Shown: positions 46,216 to 57,640 of the stretch, one piece after another
Layout of the letters: every line of letters begins with the position of its first letter
Numbering within the stretch: position 1 is the stretch's first letter
Origin: Takakia lepidozioides
Taxonomy: Eukaryota; Streptophyta; Takakiopsida; Takakiales; Takakiaceae
Length of the DNA: 64,000 nucleotides
Direction: 5' to 3'
Assembly (NCBI GenBank): GCA_030704615.1
Contig: CM060731.1
Location: 61,670,756 to 61,734,755, forward strand
The notes under the pieces: model-generated
What the model was told of the DNA's origin: nothing
Databases searched by the model: none
The model's input: only the letters and a program-made list of their open reading frames with translations
Made by a program: the position numbers and the translations under genes

Positions 46216-48900
46216 TCATTTGGCATTCATTACAGAGACGGCTCCCATTCTGGCTCCCGCGCCGGATACGGCGTCTACCATGCCGCTACTAACAAAGAAA
46301 CCGCAACTCTGCGCGGGGCGTGGGGGCGCGGCTGGCATCGCAACCCCCCCCCCCGTAGTGCACACGGAGTCTTGCCAATATGTGGCACACAAGCCAGAAT
46401 CAAACGTTGTTTTGCGCTTCATGTCAAGAGCACGCATGCGGAAATGACAACCGTGATCCCAAACCGCCGTGTATGAGGTCGCGAATTGAGAAGGGCCCCT
46501 TGCAAGGTCTTGCACCATATCTGAAACCACCTCACCTTGAGAAACGACGTCATAACTGAAGTCTTGAGCCACTGTTGGAATGAACTTAGAGGCTGCAATT
46601 CCACGGGCAAATCTTGTGAATGAACATTCCAGCGGCCCGCTCCTCGTCGACGACGTCTAGTAACCGGCCTTGGATGGTTCCGCCTCCATGCAAGCGTCTC
46701 CTCCTCTCATTGTTGAACAAGGTTATTGTATCTTGCCTCCCACTCATGTATGGATGAGGTGTTCTTCAGTATGAAGTCATGCGCTTGCTCAATAACCAAG
46801 GTCGGCAATTTTACCCTCTTCGATTTTTTGGGCAAAACAATGTCTTTGGTTCGTGCATCCTCCTCTTCCTTCCACATCCGAGGGGCTTCCTCATCCACCC
46901 TTGCCATGTACTCCATGCAATAGAACATAGCTTCTGCAATGTATACCCTCCGCCATGCTACCCTCCGGGTGCGTCATTTGTCTTACAAATGCTTTCAAAG
47001 TCTTCATGTAATGCTCAAGGAAGTACATCCACCGAGAATGATCGGGGCCGGCAATCGAAGCCTCTTCCATTAAGTGCACTACCAAGTGCACTTGGATGTC
47101 AAAGAAAGAAGGTTCAACATCCAACATACCTCCGCCGACTCCTTCTTCATGTGTGGAAAATCCGCTTCCTCCAACTCTTTGGAGCAAATCCACCGGAACA
47201 AGCCTCCCAATCATTAGATTGTCTCGCTGACCTTAGGAGTCAATGTCATATTTACTGCAATGGGCAAGATGTCTTGCAAAATATTGTGGTAGTCATGAGA
47301 CTTCAAACCATGGACCCCGTCTTCATTGAACTTTATACGGAGGGATGACCCATAACCAGTTGGTGTTTGGACAGCACCTATGGTGGCTATCACATTCTTG
47401 TATTCCTCCTTTCCATTGCCAAGGTGCGCGCCTATACTTCCACCGTACAACACCCTTTGGGTCCACACCATTTTGTTTGGCCCATAGATGGTGCATGCAA
47501 CCCTGCTCCTCAAGCTCTTTTTTCTAACACCGAGAGAATCTCCTTTTGCAGCCACTCCTTTCTTTGTTGGCGTGCCATGAAAAACCCGAAAAAGGGACGA
47601 GCAGACATTCTTATCAATATGCATGGGATCTAGAAGATGGCGAATCTTCAGGTCCTACATATATCCCCACCCACAAATACTTACACAAATTTTTTGACGT
47701 GAAAGTGACAATGCAACGCATACCAAATGTGCAATATCACATACATGCATAGGGATATTGACTGTGTTTTTGTGGAATACATACCGCCCAATATGGCAAC
47801 TCGTAGAAGATTGAAAGTCGCTTCATACCGGGCACGTCCACTTCACCGACCGTGCCCGCATGGGCCTCCTTCCATCGGTCTTCCCAAAACTACCCAGATG
47901 GTGTCACAGGGGGGGGGGGGGGGACGTACCTCCTCTTTGCCATCAAACAAGTGTTTCTCTCTTCTTCTCCATCGATGGCTCATAAGAAGTAACTTGCGGT
48001 AGTTGGGATACACCATCTTGCGAAGATGACGGGAGCTATGTGCATCAAAATCATCGTCACAATGCAAGCACGCATGGTACCCTTCGGTGCTTAGCCCTGA
48101 GCAAATAGTTAGCCCAATACACATCCCGCCACATTAGCCAAGACAAGAAGTTCTCATGTGCATGGCCCATAGTGTCATTTACCCCACTACGGTGCACAAG
48201 ACTGTCGCCTTGACAAGTAAATGTACGCGGGTTCTTCATGGGGAACATAATATACCTGGATAATTACGCATTGTCCAAAGCAATATGCCTCTCATCTGAA
48301 AAGATTGTCCGGCCATAGGGTCAAGTGAAACATCCAATGCCGGGACCCCCCTCCATAGCTCCTTAAGTTCATCAACTAGAGGTCGCAAGTACGTGTCCAT
48401 GTTTGCCACTTGTTTTTTCCCTATGAGACATTCACATCATTGTTTCAATACTCCACCAATATACAAATTATACTACATAATGAATTACACGTCTTACTCC
48501 ATGATTATGTCACTCATCAATCTTGCATCCGAATTGCGCCAGAGATCATAAGATTAATATAAAGTCCAAGGGAATAATAAGCATGAAATGGAAACACTCA
48601 CCTGGTACAATGGCAGCCAACATGATATGACCCTTTTTTATTGAAAAATACGGAGGGATGTTGTAATTCACCAAGGTCACCGGCCAAGTGGAATGACTAC
48701 ATGACTGGACAAAGTATGGGTTGACCCCATCCGAGGAGAAGCCGAGGCGGACATGTCCTGGGTCCTCCAAGAGGAAAGGCCACATCTTTTCAGTATGCCT
48801 CCATGCTTGTGAATCTTGTGGCCCGCACACCTTTCCCGAGGGGCTCCGATGCGAGGCATGTCATCTCATCAGTGTTGCCAACTCCGGGCTTTGGTAGTGT
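46216..48900 (-). pseudogene. TNP2-type CACTA transposase (Transposase_21 family), broken
   Basis: Catalyses cut-and-paste movement. Minus-strand segments occur in the expected order: DSQAWRHTEKMW...VRLGFSSDGVNP and WPVTLVNYNIPP (48.85-48.55 kb), TYLRPLVDELKELW (~48.37 kb), GLSTEGYHACLHC and HRWRRREKHLFDGKEE (48.1-47.93 kb), MHIDKNVCSSLF with GLKSHDYHNILQDILPIAV (47.62-47.25 kb), the DUF4218 part FFDIQVHLVVHLMEEA and RWMYFLEHYMKTLK..PEGSMAEG (47.15-46.95 kb), VIEQAHDFILKN (~46.8 kb) and ARGPSQFATSY...RKTTFDSG (~46.5-46.4 kb). Some breaks may be introns (between 48.25 and 48.11 kb), but a frameshift near 47,214 and the loss of the C-terminus at repeat copy B show decay. A matching C-terminal piece lies inverted at 58.1 kb. 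Confidence 0.88.
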
Positions 48901-50035
48901 GCCTTCAATCGCGGGATGAACGGAAAGTAATGCATTTTCTAGGATGAAATACCCCACGTCCCCCACATATAATCATCCCATTATGACACATAATACATAT
49001 GTCTTTCCCTTTATACAGCCTCTCCCTCATTTGGGTGTGAATGGTCAAAACTGAACGTCGCTAGTATTACTACAACTTAATATAAGCAAAATGCAAACAA
49101 CAACCTTCAATGTATGCATGCATCAAATAGGTCATTCAATAATTACATGTATGTGCGCAACGTCACACATGCAAAGTTTCAAACCCAAACAAAATCATTT
49201 GCCCCCCCAAGGACGCGTTCACCCTATCAACCAATTTTTGTCATTGCACCCATCAAACGATGTGGTTCAAGCTTCACTTTTTCCCACATGTGCTTAAATA
49301 TGTGTGCAACACATGTGCAAAGATCCAGCAAAAAAAAAAACATTTGCCTCCCCAATGACGCACTCACCCTTGAACCAATTTTGAATTAAATCGAATTTAA
49401 AAAAAATTAAAATAAATATTTGCATTTAGAAAATATATGATTGCGGTTTTGAGGGGCGTAATGATTTTATTTTTGACTCTATTTTGTTCTGTGACATCGG
49501 GGTTTGCACCACTACATCCATGCAAAAGCTTGGACAAAAAAAAAAAGGAAAAAAAAAAGTGTGTTTCTAGGGTCACTTTTGCAGAATTCTTTTATGAAGA
49601 GTGCATGAAGTTGAAGATAATTCAACTGTGGAGTACAAATGAGAAAACAAAATATGGTTCTGGGTCCAAATGACTCTTGTTTACTCCCAAATTTTGCACA
49701 CACATTGCATATGCTATCATTAAGCATATGGTTTGAAAATGGAAAAAAAATAAAATCATGTGCAGGCGAAACGCAATTTTCCGTCTCTACGACACGTAGG
49801 TGCGTTCAACACTAGAATGACCCATTGAATGAACTTGGTTCAAGCTCATATTTGGTCCTTATGTGCATAAGTATGTTCAGATTACATATGTAAAGTTGCA
49901 ACCCACACGAGCAACAAGAAAAATATTTACATCAATCGATTAATCAGATGTATACAAAGTACATCATGAGAATATCTACAATGCCGCTCTACGCGATCCC
50001 TGTCTCAAATGAACCCTATTTTTATCATACACATC
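48901..50035. other. Region between SET-like ORF and TNP2 in the CACTA element
   Basis: AT-rich, no recognised coding sequence. It may contain the N-terminal exon(s) of TNP2 or introns. I see nothing that can be assigned. Confidence 0.4.
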
Positions 50036-50690
50036 TCACTCATGTTGTAACCGGAGGTCCCAATCATCTCGGGAGAACTCGTATGAGGCAAATAGCTCGC
50101 TGCCAACCCTAATAGTCCTATTAACACATGTCATAACAAGCATTTGCATCCCCTCACAATATACCGACGTATGACCACAAAAGCTCTCATGCCCATCGCT
50201 TCGCTCGTCCCATACTACATTGGTTCTCCTAGGGTGACCAAAATAACTGTTGATGAGCATAGCAACATTGCCGAAGATATCGGGGTCACCATCACAAAAT
50301 CTGATCTCAATGGGAGACAACCCCCGTCTACGTACATCATGTCCGTTGACACACAAAATGTAGAGTAGGATGTATGGGGCTTCGAGGCGTAATGTACGGA
50401 ACTCCCCGGAGGTGTAATATGGACCGTAGTAAGGAAACAAGTCCCATGCTGTTTCTCCGAGGATGAACCACAATATCATTGACCATGAATAAACCCCGAC
50501 CCATAGCAGGGTCAATAACGGCTCTCACAACATACCGTCTACCCCAATAATCAAACTCCACATTCTCTCGGATGGGGGTAGGAGGGTCGAGATGATTCCC
50601 CCAGCAACGAGGCTGGACGGTCCTCAGTAACATAGTCCTATGCGCTTCCCACCGGAGGCGAGGATTCAGCTCAGGCTGCCCAAGCCGAAG
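50036..50690 (-). pseudogene. SET-domain-like protein carried by the CACTA element
   Basis: Three SET signatures occur in the correct order on the minus strand. The first is AVIDPAMGRGLF (pattern: S.I.GAG.GLF) near 50,510. The second is GNVAMLINSYFG (pattern: GN..RFINHSC) near 50,250. The third is MTCVNRTIRVGSELFASYEF (pattern: A.RDI..GEEL..DY) near 50,080. Between the first and second, GETAWDLFPYYG fits the I..GE.V..Y.G strand. The usual NHSC is NSYFG. A one-base shift near 50,475 separates motif one from the rest; an intron is less likely. Upstream is a proline-rich N-terminus encoded by G-runs. SET proteins methylate lysine, mostly on histones; activity here is uncertain. I do not know SET as a standard CACTA component. 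Confidence 0.55.
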
Positions 50691-50730
50691 GGGAGAAATC
50701 TAGGGCGAAGCCGACCCCTCATAGGGGTCC

Positions 50731-50888
50731 GGGGGGGGGGGGGGCACATGCACGTGGAGGTGGAGGTGGTACTGCTGGCAGAGGAGATGAAAGTGGAGGT
50801 GGTTGAGGATGTAATGCAGGAGGCACAGCTGGGGGTACAACGTCCGGATCAGACAAAGAAACAGACGGGAGGGGGGGGGGGGGGGGGG
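50731..50888. repeat. Two poly(G) tracts (poly-Pro coding on the minus strand)
   Basis: G14 at 50731-50744 and G18 at 50871-50888. On the minus strand both read as CCC codons, giving proline runs upstream of the SET-like part. Confidence 0.85.
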
Positions 50889-51314
50889 ACAATAGGCTTG
50901 CAAGCTGCTACTGCATGTACGGCGGGGAGAATCATCAGATGAGGACATTGGATCAGGGGACCGCCTAAGGAAACCGGAGGGGGGGTGGGCCAAAAATCCC
51001 AAAAAGACCAGTCCCACATTGCCCAAGGGCCTAAGCCTTTGCCTCAGCCTCAGGAATTTCAAAATTGATAAACAAAGGCTGAGCATCCCTCTGGTGAGAG
51101 AACCCAAGACAATCACGTTCTGTCTTCGGGTTGCCCATATCATGGAAAAATTTACTGAGACCCAACGTTTTGTGCTTATCATATTGAACCACTTTTTGGA
51201 TGTGTGAATCATAATTACACCGTTTATCCTTTGATCCCCAAGACCCACAACCAAAACCTAGCACCATAAAGAAAAACAAACACCCTAGCCCAAAACCATA
51301 AAAAACAAAAAAAA

Positions 51315-51360
51315 AAACCCTAAAAACCCTAAAAACCCCAAAAGGCCCTAAACCCTAAAC
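51315..51360 (-). promoter_or_regulatory. Telo-box (AAACCCTAA-type) cluster
   Basis: AACCCTAAA-like units repeat about five times (AAACCCTAAAAACCCTAAA... and CCCTAAACCCTAAAC). Plant telo-boxes occur in 5' regions of growth-related genes and also as interstitial telomere repeats. It lies upstream of the SET-like ORF in that gene's direction, so a promoter/5' UTR role is possible. Confidence 0.55.
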
Positions 51361-51399
51361 CTACAAAGTAACCCCCTGTTGCCCAGCTAACAAGGGGGA

Positions 51400-51600
51400 G
51401 GTTGGGGTTGCCACCCCCTACAATCGCTCATTGCGACGCCGTGGCGTCGCATCATGCAACACGTTTTTTGGCTGTTGCCACGCAGGGGGGTTGCAAGATG
51501 CGATGGCCAGCCGTGACAACCCCCATTTTCAAATTCTAAAATAGGGCGCGGCGCCGGCGGGCCATGGCCGGGCGTGGCTCGTCGGCGCCGCGCCATTTTG
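51400..51600. repeat. Internal GC-rich block with subterminal-type motifs
   Basis: Contains GCGACGCCGTGGCGTCGC and GCCATGGCCGGGCGTGGC, the same vocabulary as the element's ends, but in the middle of it. It could be an exon/leader or an end of a nested relative. Confidence 0.55.
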
Positions 51601-52240
51601 TTTTTCCTAAGTGCTTGAAGTACTTGCTCTCTCCCCCCCCCCCACCCCGTTTTCATTTGCTCTTTGGGAGAGAGAGAGGTGGGACTGTGGGGCTTATAGT
51701 GGAGAAAGCTTACCTGCAGAGGTAGCTCCGGGTGGTCGCAATGCGGAGACGAACTCGCCCCAAGCTGTTGCTGCCGCTCCAACGCCGCGCCGCGCAGGTA
51801 TGTTTTGCCTCCTTCCTCTCTTTCTCTTTTTCTCTCTTGCTAACCTCTCTCTCTCCTGTGTGGCAGAAACGCCATGGAGAGGCATCCGCAAAGGAAGCGG
51901 AAGGAGAGAGAGGGGCGTGGGGGAGCGGGGGAGAGAGCGCTGCAGCGGCGGGGAGACGCGCCGTTTGTAGCAGCCACGGCGCCGAAGCAGCAGAGGTAGG
52001 TTTTCTTTTCTCCCGCTCCATTTCTAGTTAGTTATTTATTGTGGTGAGTGAAAAAAAAAGAGGGAGAGAGAGGGAAAGAGGGGAAAGATAGGGAGAGGGA
52101 CAAAGGGAGAGAAAAGAGAGTGAGGGAGAGAGAGGGAGAGACAAAGAAAAAAAAAGAAAAGAAAAAGATGGGGGGGGGGGAGTGACTGAGTAGCTGCTGC
52201 TGAGAATGAGGAATTACCTCTGTAGGGGTTGACATTGGCA
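51601..52240. other. GA/CT-rich stretch before repeat copy C
   Basis: Open frames here are composition artefacts of GA and CT repeats (52,050-52,160) and poly(G) (52,171-52,180). No recognised gene. Confidence 0.5.
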
Positions 52241-53087
52241 TCCTATATATATATTTTTCCATCCATACCGGATGAAAAATACCAGAATATTAATTCGTTC
52301 ATTCCTCTTTTATGGCTTTTTTTCCGTACTGGATAAGGCATTTTTCGGGGAGGTTGAATGACCTGTTAGGATGTGAAACCGATGCTTTGGATGTTATTCC
52401 ATCCTACTGACAAACTTTCTCCAACAGATGAACTTATTGATTTTTTCATCAGAACCGGATGAAAGATGCAACTTATGATGGCCCTGGATTGATGATTAAT
52501 TACCCTTAATTATGGTTAATTAAGGAGTTAAACCCTAACCCCTACCCTATAACCTATTGTTTAAACCTAGCTAACAGATGACATCCGTCGGGTTTCGAAA
52601 AATGTGGTGTTGATTACTCATCCTGCACGGATGAAAAATGGGGCATGAGCCCTAGGATGTCTCTCCCGCCGTCAGAAGCACTGCTCGTGCTTCTGAGCTC
52701 GCGGGATGAGAATTATAGCATCTGCATTTTGTTGCTACCCTGCTTGCTGCATCGTACCCATACTGGACGATCTCCTGGGGATGCGCAATGGCGGCGTGTT
52801 GTCTCTTCTCACAGGCGGGAGACAATGTTGTGAATGCATCGTCTCTTTCCCTCCTCTTGCTTTTAATTTTTGCAGTGGCGCTTGTGTTGGGAAGTATCTC
52901 TCTCTCTCTTCTTAAACCTAGCAAGAGTGCCTGTATGCTTCACTTCTCCCTAGCTTTGCTGGAGGTGGCTTGCTATTGGCGATGGCGCACAATTATCTTC
53001 CCCAATCGCTCAAGGTGCTTTTGGTGATTAGGGTTCCTTTTGCTTTATGTCTTTCTCTCTTGTTTTTTAGGTTCTTGATGACAAGTG

Positions 53088-53166
53088 TAAGGGTCTGTGA
53101 TTCACCTGGGGTTCCACAATCCTCACTAACCTGTTGGTTTTTGTGGGGGCTTGTGATGGGACCAGG
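53088..53166 (+). other. Exon-like conserved block inside repeat copy C
   Basis: About 78 bases (GTGATTCACCTGGGGTTCC ... GGGACCAG) are nearly identical to the reverse complement of 45,523-45,600, while flanks barely align. It is bounded on its right by CAG|GTGAGG, a good splice donor, in both copies. Confidence 0.55.
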
Positions 53167-53832
53167 TGAGGATCCCTACTTGCTTTGAATTCTCTCGAGC
53201 TTGCAGATAAGGATGTGGGCAAAGGGAACCTATTGTGTATGGCGTCCTAACTCGGCTGCTGCCTGCAGCCTCGATTTCGGCCCGCTTGCTCCTGGTTTGG
53301 CATGCTGATGCTTACTTTTGACTTATGTTTTGCTGCCTTTGATGGAGCACTTCGGCCTGGCAGACTTGTCTCTTGAAGCCCAACATCTGGACCTTACCTT
53401 GTCTTGAATCTTTAACAACATTGCCTGTGGATTTTTAAATTGGGTACTGTTTTGGCCTTAAAAGAAGAGTTTATGGTTTATGGGTAAAGACATCAATGGC
53501 TGTTAGGTTCTGAGGAAGATGAGGCCTTGTTTTTAAAGATGGCAGCCTGATAAGGCAATGACAGGCCTCTTTCAGGCGTGGATTTGGTGTGGAATGGAGC
53601 ATAGTGAGGTTTTAGTTGCAAAACCTGGCGTAAGCCTCCTGGAAAACAGTTTTGGTAAGCTCTACTGGACCTCTGCCAGAGTTTATTTGCCTTATTTTGC
53701 CATCAGACCAGCCACCCGCAATGTATGGTCTTTTTTGGCCAAGTGGGCTTGGTCTCGGGCACTCAAAATGTATGTGTGTCCATATCTTGAAGCTGTAACA
53801 TGGCATGCCTTTCTTCATGCCAGAATGCCTTA

Positions 53833-54560
53833 CATGATGCATGTCTTGGGGCAATTATATATGGTGAAGAATGAAGTTGCAGTCTGTCTTGTCTTGTCCA
53901 AGTGGATCACTTGGTTGCATGTTTGGAATCTGATAAACTTCAGGCTGGTCCATCAGGATGCTTGTATATACATGTCTTGAATATGTAGTATGCCAGGCTG
54001 TTCTTACCTACCCAAGAGGCCTTGCATGATGCATGTCTTGGGGGACTTACAAATGGCAAAGAGTGAAGTGGCAATATATTTTGTCATGCCCAAGAAGTTT
54101 ACTTGGTTGCATGCCTGAAATCTGATTAATTGCAGGCTGATCCTTCAAGGTGCTTGTATGAACATATCCTAAATCTGTAGTAGGACAGACTGTTCTTACC
54201 TACCCAAGGAGCCTTGCATGATGCATGTCTTGGGGTACTTACTTTATAACCGCTGGAACAAAAACGAGTGAGGAAACAGAATATGGCAAAGAATAAAGCT
54301 GCAATATGTTTTGTCATGCCCAAGAAGATTACTTGGTTGCATGTTTGAAATCTGGTAAACTACAGGATGGTCCTTCAATGTATGTACATACCCTGAATCT
54401 ATAGTAGGGGAGGCTGTACTTACCTACCCATGGAGCCTTGCATGGTGCATATCTTGGGTCACTTCAAGGTACCCGTGTATACATATCTTGGATCTGTAAT
54501 GTGGCAAGTTGTTCTTACATGCCCATGGTATCTTGCGTGATGCATATGAGGTGGCTGCTG
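53833..54560 (+). repeat. Tandem repeat, period about 192 bp
   Basis: CATGATGCATGTCTTGGG recurs at 53833, 54025 and 54217, and in diverged form at 54441, each followed by TACAAATGG/AATGAAGT, TTTTGTCATGCCCAAG and GGTTGCATG motifs. Degenerate further units reach about 55,200. Confidence 0.7.
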
Positions 54561-55609
54561 CCTGCAGCCCCAATTTCAACCCGGCTGCTCTAGTTTGGCA
54601 TGCTACAGCCTATGTTTTGGCTTTTGCCGTTCTACCATCATTGGGCAGCTCGACCTGTCTGGCTTGTTTCCTGAGGCCTGCATACAAACCATACCCTATC
54701 TTTTGATCTTTGACAGCAGAACCTGTGGATTATTGAGCTAGGTTGTAAGTTCTTTGGGCCATAGAGGATCTGGTTTTATGAGGGCTGCTTCGGCAGGTTT
54801 GGGTCTCTATGGACATGGTGGCATTGAATGTTATGGCGGCAGCCTGATAAGGCACCGACATGCTCATTTTCGAGCCTGTTTCTGGTATGTAATGGATTAT
54901 AATGAGGTGTTCTTTGCAAGCTTTAGCATGGACCTCTTGAAGGATAAGGATGGTAAGCTGTAATGGAATCCTACCTATAGTTTTGGCCTTGTCATGACAT
55001 CAGGCCTATGACCTGCAATCTGAGTTTCAAGATGCTTGTGTGTACATGTCTTGAATTTGTAATATGACAGGCTGATCTCACATTTCCTTGACGCCTTGTA
55101 TGATTACATGTCTTGGGGTGATTACAAATGGTATGGAATCTGTTTTATCATGCCCAAGTGGATTGCATGGAGGCATGTCCTGATTCTGAAATATTGCAGG
55201 TTGGTCCTTATGCTTTGCTTGATGCATGACCCTATGCTGATAAGGTAAGGTGCTGCAATCAGTGATTCTGACCTTGTCATGATATCAGGCTCGTGACCTG
55301 CAATTTAATGATTCATTGGCCAAGATTGCCCCGGATCTCGGGTGTTCAAAATGCTTGTATCCCCTACATGAACAAACCCCGCCCTCTCACCCTGTTTTAT
55401 CATGACTGATTGGGTGATGTCAATTCATGGGAAGCTATGACAAGAATGGAAATGTTAGATGGTGCCATGTTTTGGGCTGTTTATGTCTTTAATTGACAAT
55501 GACCCTAGTGGGTCTTGTCCATGTCTTGACATGACATGAATATCTTCCCTCTCTCTCCCTCCCTCCATGGATCTGGCTGGTTCTTTTAAAACCCGATGGT
55601 AATTTAAAC

Positions 55610-55611
<2 letters not shown>

Positions 55612-55640
<29 letters not shown>
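55612..55640. repeat. (GA)n microsatellite
   Basis: Uninterrupted AG repeats at the edge of the LINE fragment region. Confidence 0.85.
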
Positions 55641-55643
<3 letters not shown>

Positions 55644-55857
55644 CTCCGGCCGAGGCCGGCGTAACTAAGAGCCACTTTGCCTTGCGGCTACTGCCCCTTT
55701 TCAGGGGTGGGCCCTATGTAAAAATAACCGGTGTCCAGGGGACACCAAGTAACCAGTATGGGGGGTGGTATCCGGTAGAGACAGTACTGCGTGGTACCCA
55801 AGGGGGGCCCCAGGGGGGCACCCCATGGGTTCCCGCCGGGTATCCATATATATGTAT
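55641..55857 (-). other. Probable 3' untranslated region of the LINE fragment
   Basis: GC-rich, no coding sequence; directly downstream of the minus-strand LINE frame, with several small GGGGCCCC-type inverted repeats. Confidence 0.45.
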
Positions 55858-57200
55858 CTAGGAGGCAAGAACAGGGTTTGATTCGAGTTGTCGTTTGTTG
55901 GTGATGATAGCAGTGAGAGAACGGAGGGCTGTGAGGTGGATGGCCTTGAAGCATTTATGAATGGAAATGATGGGGAGATTAAAGTTATTTTGAAGTTCAG
56001 AGATGTTGGCATTGTGGATGCCCCCTCTGGTGCTGACAGTGATGACAGTGAGGGGGCCTATGGCCCATCCCCTCCGGCGGATAGCAAGAATGAGTGGTGC
56101 ATATTTTTGACGTTCTTCGAGGATGAATGAGCTGGGGAAGCGGTCATTGCAGAATGTGAATTCTAAGAAGTGTATGGTAATGACGGGGGACGGGGCAGAG
56201 GGTGGTGGGGCATTGATGGGGAGCCCTTGGACTACGAGGATATCCAGACAGAGACGGGAAGGGCATGTACATGATGTGTGGGGGCGACATATACATGGAA
56301 GTAGCCATGTAGGTACCGTGTGGTCTGGAGGCCGTCCTTGGTAGGTGCCCGCATTGATGAGTGAGAACCATTTAGTTGCATTACGGCGTTGTAGGAGTTT
56401 GTGGATGTGCCATACAACGTGGTTGTGTCGTGCAATACGAAGCCAGTGAATTACTGGGTGGGGGCATTCGCTAAGAAGGTGGAGCCAGGTATCACGTGTG
56501 GCGTGGATGTGGGAGCACAAAGGGCAATTTGGTGAGGGGTATATGGCTGGCCAGAAGGTATGTTTGCGTTGGTGGCCCATGTACTGGGCGTATCGGAATT
56601 TAAGGGTCTGTTGGATTTGAGCGTCTGATACAGCTTTGGTGTGCCCAAATGGTTGGAGAGCTTGTGGTAGAGTACATCGGAGAGGGTCCATTTTTGGATA
56701 TGCAGTTTGGTGTGGCTGAGAGAGGTAGAGGCTTGTTTATTGGCTTATTTAGTCAGGGTAGTAAGAAGATTTCGGAGTGGCCTGGGCTCTAGGGGGTCAG
56801 GGACTGGGTGTATTAGCCAAAAGGGGTGGGTATGAGCGATGTGTATGGGGTCATCCGAGGGTTCAACTGTAGGTTGGGAGGCACCAACCTCCTCGTTGCC
56901 ATGGATACCTGTGTGTGAACGAACTTTGAGAAAATGAAGGGGTTTATTGATGAAGATGGCTAGGTTGATAATGGTGGTGATAAGGTTTCGGTCGGGGTGG
57001 TGGAGGTGGGAGGAGGGACAAGCCAAGTGGTTGCGGAGGATGAAGAGAGAATTTAGGCTATCCGTGAAGATGTAGTATGGGGGTGGGAACGAGGCCAGTT
57101 GTGACAAAGCTTAAAAAATGGCCATAAGTTCGGCGCGGAGTATGGTCGCGGCGCCTGGGAGAGAGAAGGAGAGAGGGGGTGCCCACCATCCAAGGTGGCA
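55858..57200 (-). pseudogene. LINE C-terminal part with RNase H domain, nested in the CACTA element
   Basis: Minus-strand frames give an RNase H domain (TILRAELMAIF near 57,130, YIFTDSLNSLFIL near 57,060, LKVRSHTGIHGNEEVG near 56,900) and then a zinc-binding tail (CPLCSHIHATRDTWLHLL, then ECPHPV near 56,470) up to a stop at 55858. The usual catalytic Asp after the His is changed (NEEVG). A frame change at about 57,110 and the missing RT make it a remnant. The RNase H distinguishes it from the LINEs at 12-15 kb. Confidence 0.78.
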
Positions 57201-57640
57201 TGAAGGGGGAAAGATAGCCCTCGCTGCGACGGGTTTTTTTTCTTGCGACGCACCGGCGTTGGAAACCCAAAATAAATAAATAAATAATAAATAAATAATT
57301 TGGACGTTACGACGCTTCGGCATCACAAAAGCGTCACTAAGGGCGCCCCAGCGCCTTTGCAACGTCAGGGCGTCCCAACAGCATCAACACAGTGGGAGTT
57401 TGTTTGTTTTTTTTTTTTTTTTTTGGGCTTTGCGGCTCTCAACTTTACAAAAGCGTCGCTGGGGGAGCCCCGCGCTGGGATGCCCAACGTTGCGACGCCA
57501 GGGGGTCGCAACGGCGTCGCCACAGGGGGTCGCAATGGTGTTGTGGTCAGCTTTGGTCATCACAAGGACGTCGCTTGGGGCACCTGGCGGTGTGGGGTGC
57601 AACAACGGCGATGACGCTGGGGCTGGGGCTGGGGTTGGGC
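57201..57640. repeat. Second internal GC-rich block with subterminal-type motifs
   Basis: Repeated GCGTCGC, GCGTCACTAAGG and GGGGGTCGCAACGGCGTCGC-like sequence, with a T18 run (57,407-57,424). It resembles the CACTA subterminal regions. It may be the right subterminal region displaced by insertions or the end of a nested relative. Confidence 0.55.

Larger units (their letters stand above)
52241..55552 (+). repeat. Internal repeat family, copy C (longest)
   Basis: It starts at TATATATATATTTTTCC with a CCATCC...GGATGAAAAA palindrome, continues through GGGGATGCGCAATGGCGGC (52,777-52,796), the conserved block 53,088-53,166 and a ~192-bp tandem repeat, and ends CTTGTCCATGTCTTGACATG...CTTCCCTCTC. 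About 3.3 kb against 1.7-1.9 kb for copies A and B. No transposase or RT; probably non-autonomous. Confidence 0.7.

Noticed and set aside
51600-52262. Pro/Ser/Arg-rich frames on both strands
   Set aside because: Low-complexity GA/CT sequence; no conserved domain.
53833-54560. Candidate CRISPR-like array (regular ~192-bp spacing)
   Set aside because: The whole unit is repeated, not short repeats with unique spacers, and this is plant nuclear DNA. It is a minisatellite.
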